Shown here in pieces: positions 23,503-28,189 of a stretch of DNA of 28,189 nucleotides; position 1 is the first letter of the stretch, and each line of letters starts with the position of its first letter. The stretch spans positions 1 through 28,189 of the forward strand of contig CAKUOV010000032.1 in NCBI GenBank assembly GCA_934670115.1. The letters are read 5' to 3'. The translations under genes and the position numbers were made by a program. The notes beneath the pieces are model-generated. The model had not been told where the DNA came from and ran no database searches. It was given only the letters and a program-made list of their open reading frames with translations. The stretch is from an uncultured Eggerthellaceae bacterium. Its GTDB lineage: Bacteria; Actinomycetota; Coriobacteriia; Coriobacteriales; Eggerthellaceae.

Positions 23503-24786
23503 TCAATTTTCCGCAAGAGCAGGCTCTTCGGGCCTCTCCCATACGAGCTTTTTGCCGAACACATATGCAGCAAGCACACAAACAATATCAACGGCGAACA
23601 ATGCAATAAGAATCGCGAAAGCAGGCTCAAATGTCCCCGTCGTGTCGTAAACCCAGCCAACGAAAACACCAGAAAATGTTCCCAAAGTACCAACACCAGC
23701 GCGAATAAAGCCGTGGATTTGGGTATAGTATTTGTTTCCAAAAATCTCGCGAATCAAAAGCGGAAGGCTCACGGACATCAACGAATCTTGAACGCCAAAC
23801 GCCACCGCGGACAAAATGAGCAGAATCGGCTCTCGCGTGAAAATAAAACCAGCAAGCCCCAGCATAATCACAATGAGTTCGACAATCGTGGTTTTCTGCA
23901 CGCCAATCTTGTCATTAAGCCAACCCATGATGAACTTATCAGCAACGCTTCCTGCGGACTGAGCTGAAACCACCATCGCACCAAAAGCAGTCCCCAATCC
24001 AATCTGGACCATATAACCGGGAATATGCTGCTCGACCCCACCATGGTTGAACGACGCAATGCCGGCAAACATAAAAAGACACCAGAACGAAACAGAAGCA
24101 ACAGCAACTTTTGTTCTCACGCCGCTCTTTTGCTTATCGGTTAACTCCTCATCCAAACCGTCACCACCATACGGCTTGCACCCAAGATCGGAGGGACGAT
24201 ACCTGAATAAGAAGCAACAAGGCAAAATGACGACAAAGGCCATGATCCCAACGAACAAATACCCCGTTCGCCAACCGAATTCAGTAATAATATGGTTAAG
24301 AATCGGAGCAAAAAACGCCGCAGAAATACTCGAACAGGCCATAACAATGCCATAAACGGTTCCGCGCCGTTTCACGAACCAGTTTCCAACCATCGACGCA
24401 CTTGGTAAAACAAAAATGCACGAGCCCGCCGACCCAACCAAAAAGCCGGAAATCTGCCATTGCCATATTTCGGTGTACGTACTCATCGCAACAACGGATG
24501 CCGACAGAATGCATATAGCAACAGTCATTACTTTTCTAATATCAAGCTTCGAAAGCAGGAAGCCAGCGATTGGGGTAACAATGGTCGTTCCTAGAAAATA
24601 CCCCGTCATATACGTGGAGATATCAGCCCTTAAGAAGCCCATATCCTCACAGATAAACACATAAAACAAGCTACTGCAGTTCAGCACAAGACCCATGCCA
24701 AACGCCTGAAGCAAACCGCAACAAACAGCAATTACCCAACAATACTGAACCTTACCAAGAAACAGCCCGTTTCGGACAAGCTTCAT
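23503..24786 (-). CDS. MFS transporter, OFA-like (MFS3)
   Basis: This 427-residue, roughly 12-helix carrier is related to MFS1: both have MSTYTExWQW between helices 3 and 4, a NWFxKxRG motif after helix 4/5, and RYRPSDLGCKPYG in the central loop. The start ATG has GGAGGT six nt upstream. It lies between the small membrane protein and ZnR4, all on the minus strand with short gaps, so it is likely part of the operon running into UroD-D. The substrate is probably an organic anion used by UroD-D or PrpD (inference). Confidence 0.9.
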   Translation of the reverse strand: MKLVRNGLFLGKVQYCWVIAVCCGLLQAFGMGLVLNCSSLFYVFICEDMGFLRADISTYMTGYFLGTTIVTPIAGFLLSKLDIRKVMTVAICILSASVVAMSTYTEIWQWQISGFLVGSAGSCIFVLPSASMVGNWFVKRRGTVYGIVMACSSISAAFFAPILNHIITEFGWRTGYLFVGIMAFVVILPCCFLFRYRPSDLGCKPYGGDGLDEELTDKQKSGVRTKVAVASVSFWCLFMFAGIASFNHGGVEQHIPGYMVQIGLGTAFGAMVVSAQSAGSVADKFIMGWLNDKIGVQKTTIVELIVIMLGLAGFIFTREPILLILSAVAFGVQDSLMSVSLPLLIREIFGNKYYTQIHGFIRAGVGTLGTFSGVFVGWVYDTTGTFEPAFAILIALFAVDIVCVLAAYVFGKKLVWERPEEPALAEN

Positions 24787-24802
24787 AGGTGACCTCCCCC
24801 GG

Positions 24803-25279
24803 TCATTTTTCTCTCGGACTCTCCTGCGCCGCCTGAGCGCTCAAGCGAGCACTGAGCTTCAATCTATCCCAATAGCTCAACGATTCATCAGAGAGCATGT
24901 CTTCAACACTTGTGCTTTGATTCTGCTTTGCTTTTACCCGCTCCTCCGCACGAGCAGCTTTTTGAGCCTTTCTGTTCTCCTTCGTTTTGCTATTAAGCAC
25001 ATCTTCGATATATTCCTCGCGAAGCGATCTCATCTTGGTAGCATCAAGAACAATCGCACCGATAATGAGGATGTTTCCGATTACCGCAAACACAATGCCA
25101 TAATCTTCTCCAAGGGGAGATAGCGGCGTGGCAAAATAAGCACAAAGCAAAGCAACGAGCAAGCAAGCAACACGAACAACACGCAACGTCCGATATAGCG
25201 TGGTAGGCGGATTTCGGTATTGCCTTTTCAGCTCTTTTCTTCGTTCCGGATTCATATCCGACAAACGCTTGCGACTCAA
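24803..25279 (-). CDS. small two-TM membrane protein of unknown function
   Basis: This 158-residue protein has a basic N-terminus, two predicted transmembrane helices (about residues 30-48 and 60-80), then a long charged, Lys/Arg/Glu-rich helical stretch (about 85-120) and an acidic/Ser region. The start is TTG (25277-25279), supported by AAAGGAGG about eight nt upstream. MFS3 follows 16 nt later, suggesting co-transcription. I do not recognise the family. It might anchor or regulate the carrier. Confidence 0.7.
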   Translation of the reverse strand: MSRKRLSDMNPERRKELKRQYRNPPTTLYRTLRVVRVACLLVALLCAYFATPLSPLGEDYGIVFAVIGNILIIGAIVLDATKMRSLREEYIEDVLNSKTKENRKAQKAARAEERVKAKQNQSTSVEDMLSDESLSYWDRLKLSARLSAQAAQESPREK

Positions 25280-25357
25280 AATGCCCCTCCTTTACCACTG
25301 CGACTGCAATAATGTTTGTGCATCTTATCGCATTGTTGCACTGGTTCTTATGCAAGA

Positions 25358-25404
25358 ACCCTCCTTCTGGATATACGTATCATAAACGCTTACAAAAGGA
25401 GGGT
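25358..25404. promoter_or_regulatory. inverted repeat between MFS4 and the two-TM protein gene
   Basis: ACCCTCCTT (25358-25366) pairs perfectly with AAGGAGGGT (25396-25404) over a 29-nt loop containing the palindrome ATACGTAT. It lies beyond the MFS4 stop on the minus strand, so it could end that transcript or regulate the downstream gene. No U tract is seen. Confidence 0.45.
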
Positions 25405-25439
25405 CCGTTCAATCAAAAGCTAACAATCATTCGATCTGC

Positions 25440-26711
25440 TTAGTCGTTTTGTTGCTTAACCTTGTAAGTTGCAATCAACTGAGGCGCCTTGATGCGCAAG
25501 ATAATCAGCACAATTGCGATAGCTACGCAGTAGAACCATGCACCGTACATTGCAGAGGCAAACTTGCCAGCCGCAGACGTATCAAGTCCAAACAGCGGAT
25601 TGACAACAGCCAAAACATTTGCGGACAGGAACTGGCAGAAATTATGTGCAGCAGCCAACAAAGACAGACCCAATGTTGCGCCTTCCTTCGGCAAAACATG
25701 TACCAACTGAAGGATAAGAATGGGGTTGAAGGAACCGAAACCAAAACCATAGCAGATAGTGCCAGCCACGAACATGGTCGTATCGGTGCCATAGTTCACG
25801 ATGATAGTGTAGCCAATTGCCTCGAGCGCAATGCCGATAACCATATCGAAACCGCCGACCTTACCACGCCACAGCGGGTAAAGCAATGCCGCAACGGCGC
25901 TCATAGCGGTCTCAAGAGACATGATGTAACCAGCCATCGCAGACTCGCCCAAACCATAAGCCTTGATAAGCAAGGTGGTGTTGGCCATGTAAACGAACTG
26001 GAAGATGTTCCAGAAGCCAAACACTACAAACATAACCCATGCAAACGGCGTAATGGACTTAAGAGCATTGCCCTTCTTACCGCTCTCGTCAACGCCACCA
26101 GCAGCCTTGACCTCAGGCTCCTTCAGCCAAGCAACGCAGAGAATCGCGATAGGAACCCACATCAGCATGCCGATGAAAGCGTAGCGCCAAGACAAAACGG
26201 CCAGCAAACCGCCGACAATCTGGAACAAAGAACCAGACAGACCGCCAACAGCAGTCTTCCAAGACATCAAGCGAGCCTTCTGGGCACCGAAGAACAGGTC
26301 GGCAATGAAGGAAGAAGCCATGGGGAAGATCATGCCACGGCCAAGACCCAGCATAACGCGGGTGGCAAGCAGCATATAGAAGCCAAACTCGTTTTCAGGG
26401 CAAAGACCAGCAAGCGAACCGCCAAACATCAGAATCAAAGCGATGATCAAAATGGTACGCTTCTTCAAATAGCGCTCAAGAATACCAACCAAAATAGCAC
26501 CGAAAATTGCCATCAGAGAAGGAATACCCTGGATGTTTGCAATCATGGTGTCGTCTACACCGATACTCGCATAAGCTTTCTTAATCGTTGCCAATGCAGG
26601 CGTTGCGAAAGACTGTACGTACTGCATTGTAATAACAAGCAGCGCGGCAATCTGAACAGTGACACCGTAAATCGGACGACCCTGTTCATCGCGTTGAATT
26701 TCTTTCGACAT
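25440..26711 (-). CDS. MFS transporter (MFS4)
   Basis: This 423-residue, roughly 12-helix carrier differs from MFS1-3: it lacks the YGWW/STYTE features and instead has GRPIYGVTVQIAAL, VMLGLGRGMIFPMASSFIAD near helix 4, and a charged central loop (KEPEVKAAGGVDESGKKG). It starts with AGGAGGG four nt before the ATG and has its own 224-nt upstream gap with a possible operator, so it may be a separate transcript. It lies between FeS4 and the two-TM protein. A broad organic-acid or aromatic-acid carrier is plausible; substrate unknown. Confidence 0.9.
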   Translation of the reverse strand: MSKEIQRDEQGRPIYGVTVQIAALLVITMQYVQSFATPALATIKKAYASIGVDDTMIANIQGIPSLMAIFGAILVGILERYLKKRTILIIALILMFGGSLAGLCPENEFGFYMLLATRVMLGLGRGMIFPMASSFIADLFFGAQKARLMSWKTAVGGLSGSLFQIVGGLLAVLSWRYAFIGMLMWVPIAILCVAWLKEPEVKAAGGVDESGKKGNALKSITPFAWVMFVVFGFWNIFQFVYMANTTLLIKAYGLGESAMAGYIMSLETAMSAVAALLYPLWRGKVGGFDMVIGIALEAIGYTIIVNYGTDTTMFVAGTICYGFGFGSFNPILILQLVHVLPKEGATLGLSLLAAAHNFCQFLSANVLAVVNPLFGLDTSAAGKFASAMYGAWFYCVAIAIVLIILRIKAPQLIATYKVKQQND

Positions 26712-26824
26712 TTTCCCTCCTAAGTTGTTGCCTTTTTCTCTTTATTTCTAAAGCTCTATGAGCTTCGAAATACTAGGGGGCTCGACAAACTACAACCCCT
26801 CAATTGTTATGCGGATTAGAGACA

Positions 26825-26835
26825 GAACGCCGTTC
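26825..26835 (-). promoter_or_regulatory. palindrome in the probable MFS4 promoter
   Basis: GAACGCCGTTC is a perfect 11-bp dyad with a single centre base. On the minus strand it sits between a TTGTCA and a TAATCC separated by 18 nt, which could be -35 and -10 elements. It is a possible operator; purely pattern-based. Confidence 0.3.
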
Positions 26836-26887
26836 GTGACAAAATCCCCTTCTATCACTACAGAACAGTCCATTTTCTCCATCCTTG

Positions 26888-26921
26888 GGCGTGGACGCTT
26901 AAGTATTCAAGCATCCACGCC
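26888..26921. terminator. hairpin after FeS4
   Basis: GGCGTGGA (26888-26895) pairs perfectly with TCCACGCC (26914-26921), with further pairing inside. T residues follow on the plus side (TTTTT), whereas the adjacent gene FeS4 ends on the minus strand 15 nt away. It probably ends or attenuates the MopB4-FeS4 transcript before MFS4, though the U tract faces the other way. Confidence 0.6.
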
Positions 26922-26935
26922 TTTTTCCGAAACGC

Positions 26936-27289
26936 CTATGCTTCCTTATTGGTAAGCAAGGCCCAACGATTCTTGTTATCCATCTTGGTAACCAAATCGC
27001 TGATCTCACCGTAGTACATGCACCAAGCTTGGCAGTGCTGCACGCACATTGGCATCTTGCCAATTTCAGTACGCGCAACGCACATATCACACGCATTGGT
27101 AATAACCGGAGAATAGGTCCATTCCCACTTACCCTTCACCGCTTCACGCTCGCTGTATTGGAAAGGACCCACTTCGGTCACTTTGATACCAAATTCGCCT
27201 TTAGGAAGACCGAGCTCCTTTTTGCAGGCAACTTCGCATGAATGGCAACCGGTGCAGTAGTCAAGGTTGACAAGAATTGCTTTGGACAT
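26936..27289 (-). CDS. small two-[4Fe-4S] ferredoxin subunit of MopB4 (FeS4)
   Basis: This 117-residue protein has CTGCHSCEVAC near residue 12 and CDMCVARTEIGKMPMCVQHC further on, predicting two [4Fe-4S] clusters. It is clearly homologous to FeS1/FeS2, but its DNA has diverged and is about 48% GC over a counted 180 nt, matching the local composition. AAGGAGG precedes the ATG, and the MopB4 stop is 35 nt upstream. It should transfer electrons to or from MopB4 in the cytoplasm. It serves as the native-composition control for the unusual FeS1/FeS2 pair. Confidence 0.93.
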   Translation of the reverse strand: MSKAILVNLDYCTGCHSCEVACKKELGLPKGEFGIKVTEVGPFQYSEREAVKGKWEWTYSPVITNACDMCVARTEIGKMPMCVQHCQAWCMYYGEISDLVTKMDNKNRWALLTNKEA

Positions 27290-27324
27290 GATATTCGCCT
27301 CCTTTTTCTGAAGAATCTCGATAA

Positions 27325-28189
27325 TTAACGAATGACCTCGTCGGCGTGTTCCTTAGCGTACTCAAGTGCGTTGCGGCCCTGCATGTCTGCATCCTCAACC
27401 TTGAGATTCTGAACACGACGAGCATTCTCGAGCTGCTTCTGGAGATACTCATTGCCCTCTGCTGCACGCTTCTCAGCAGATTCCTTGTCGCCAGCCATAA
27501 CGCCAGGGATGTAATCCATCCAGCCGCCTTCACGGGTAACCTTAACGCCAGGCATTTCATCGCCCTCTTGGTATTTATAAATCTTAGCCAAGAAGCTCTT
27601 AATGCCAGAACCAATGCCACCCTGGCCGGTTTCGAAATTCAACGTCATGTTGTTGATGTTGGAGTCGAAAACGCCGTACAAGCTGGGTTCTGCCGGCTCT
27701 TCCTCGGGGTACCACCATGCATGTTCCATGTGGATGGTGTCTTTCTTGATACCCGGGAACAAGAATGCCTTCTGACGGCAGCGTCCATGAGGCGTTTCAA
27801 TCCAAACCCAATCACCATCCTGAATGCCATATTCGGCAGCTGCTTCGGGATGAATGGTCACCAGCGGCCACGGATGGAACTCACGCATGGTGTCCAGCTG
27901 ACGATGCTCGGAATGGAAGAATTCGTAAGAACGTCCGCCGGAAGTCGCGACAAACGGATACTCCTTGAAACGTTCAGGGGTAGAGACAGGCGAATCCTTC
28001 GGCTCGATGTGATAAGGCATCGGGTCAACGCCCCAGTGATTGTAGCCCCAAGACCAGAACTCGAAGCGACCCGTTGCCGTGTCAAAACCAGGCTGTCCAT
28101 CGGGACGGCACATGCCCTTCTTATACTTGTAGTACTCAGAATCCCACGGATCGTACTTGTAACCGCCGCGTGCCTGCAGTTCTTCTAAG
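27325..28189 (-). CDS. molybdopterin oxidoreductase large subunit (MopB4), C-terminal part
   Basis: The frame stays open from the stop at 27325 to the window edge, giving about 288 residues of the C-terminal part; an internal ATG at 28113 is not the start because coding similarity to MopB1/2 continues upstream (YDPWDSEYYKYKKG). Seen: the pterin-binding domain with SEHRQLDTMREFHPWP, EHAWWYPEE, FDSNINNMTLNFETGQGG, and a C-terminal tail about 50 residues longer than in MopB1, rich in charged residues and probably helical. It is followed by FeS4. The metal ligand and iron-sulphur motif lie outside the window. Substrate unknown. Confidence 0.9.
   Translation of the reverse strand, partial: LEELQARGGYKYDPWDSEYYKYKKGMCRPDGQPGFDTATGRFEFWSWGYNHWGVDPMPYHIEPKDSPVSTPERFKEYPFVATSGGRSYEFFHSEHRQLDTMREFHPWPLVTIHPEAAAEYGIQDGDWVWIETPHGRCRQKAFLFPGIKKDTIHMEHAWWYPEEEPAEPSLYGVFDSNINNMTLNFETGQGGIGSGIKSFLAKIYKYQEGDEMPGVKVTREGGWMDYIPGVMAGDKESAEKRAAEGNEYLQKQLENARRVQNLKVEDADMQGRNALEYAKEHADEVIR

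Noticed and set aside
25449..26723. Plus-strand open frame of 424 codons opposite MFS4
   Set aside because: Strongly hydrophilic mirror of a membrane carrier, no motifs; the minus-strand MFS gene has a clear ribosome binding site and helices.
1..28189. CRISPR arrays, tRNA or rRNA genes, insertion sequences, prophage genes
   Set aside because: No regularly spaced repeats, cloverleaf, transposase or integrase sequence was seen on either strand. The only long repeat is the ferredoxin pair.

Overview
The window looks like a catabolic gene island from an anaerobic actinobacterium of the class Coriobacteriia, probably family Eggerthellaceae. This rests on gene content: arrays of molybdopterin oxidoreductases with small ferredoxin partners, UroD-fold methyltransferase-like proteins, OFA-type MFS carriers, and a 12-TM membrane protein with a C-terminal LuxR helix-turn-helix. 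Most coding DNA is near 50-55% GC by hand count on sample lines, below the well-known high-GC members of that family. The genus cannot be named from sequence alone.

Left block (1-14475, all on the minus strand, read right to left). MopB3 (12100-14475) leads, followed by ferredoxin FeS3, a SlyD-like prolyl isomerase and a small zinc ribbon (ZnR3). Next come MopB2 plus ferredoxin FeS2, MFS carrier 2, a candidate 29-residue microprotein, MFS carrier 1, MopB1 plus ferredoxin FeS1, two coupled zinc ribbons (ZnR2, ZnR1), UroD-A, and a DnaA/Hda-like ATPase cut by the window edge. FeS1 and FeS2 are identical in DNA over 366 bp and much richer in GC (about 62%) than their surroundings.

Middle block (14476-19673, plus strand). 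A 684-bp AT-rich divergent region with several dyads precedes UroD-B, which ends at a clear terminator. Two overlapping LuxR-type membrane regulators follow (one short with 2 TM segments, one full-length), then UroD-C, ending at a strong hairpin terminator.

Right block (19860-28189, minus strand, read right to left). A partial MopB4 plus ferredoxin FeS4 leads, followed by MFS carrier 4, a small TTG-start membrane protein, MFS carrier 3, zinc ribbon ZnR4, a second DnaA-like ATPase, UroD-D and an MmgE/PrpD-family protein with its own U-tailed terminator.

Working model (inference): MFS carriers import plant-derived or related small aromatic or organic acids. UroD-family proteins perform corrinoid- or metal-dependent methyl transfer such as O-demethylation. 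Cytoplasmic molybdenum or tungsten enzymes of the acetylene hydratase/transhydroxylase-like branch, each with a two-cluster ferredoxin, carry out hydroxyl or redox chemistry, and the LuxR membrane proteins sense substrate. No corrinoid-binding protein or corrinoid reductive activator is present in the window.

The most novel element is a recurrent three-gene module, CYxC zinc ribbon + UroD + DnaA-like AAA+ ATPase, present twice with different internal order. Further zinc ribbons and a SlyD-type chaperone sit next to the MopB genes, which suggests an undescribed maturation or regulatory system for these metalloenzymes.
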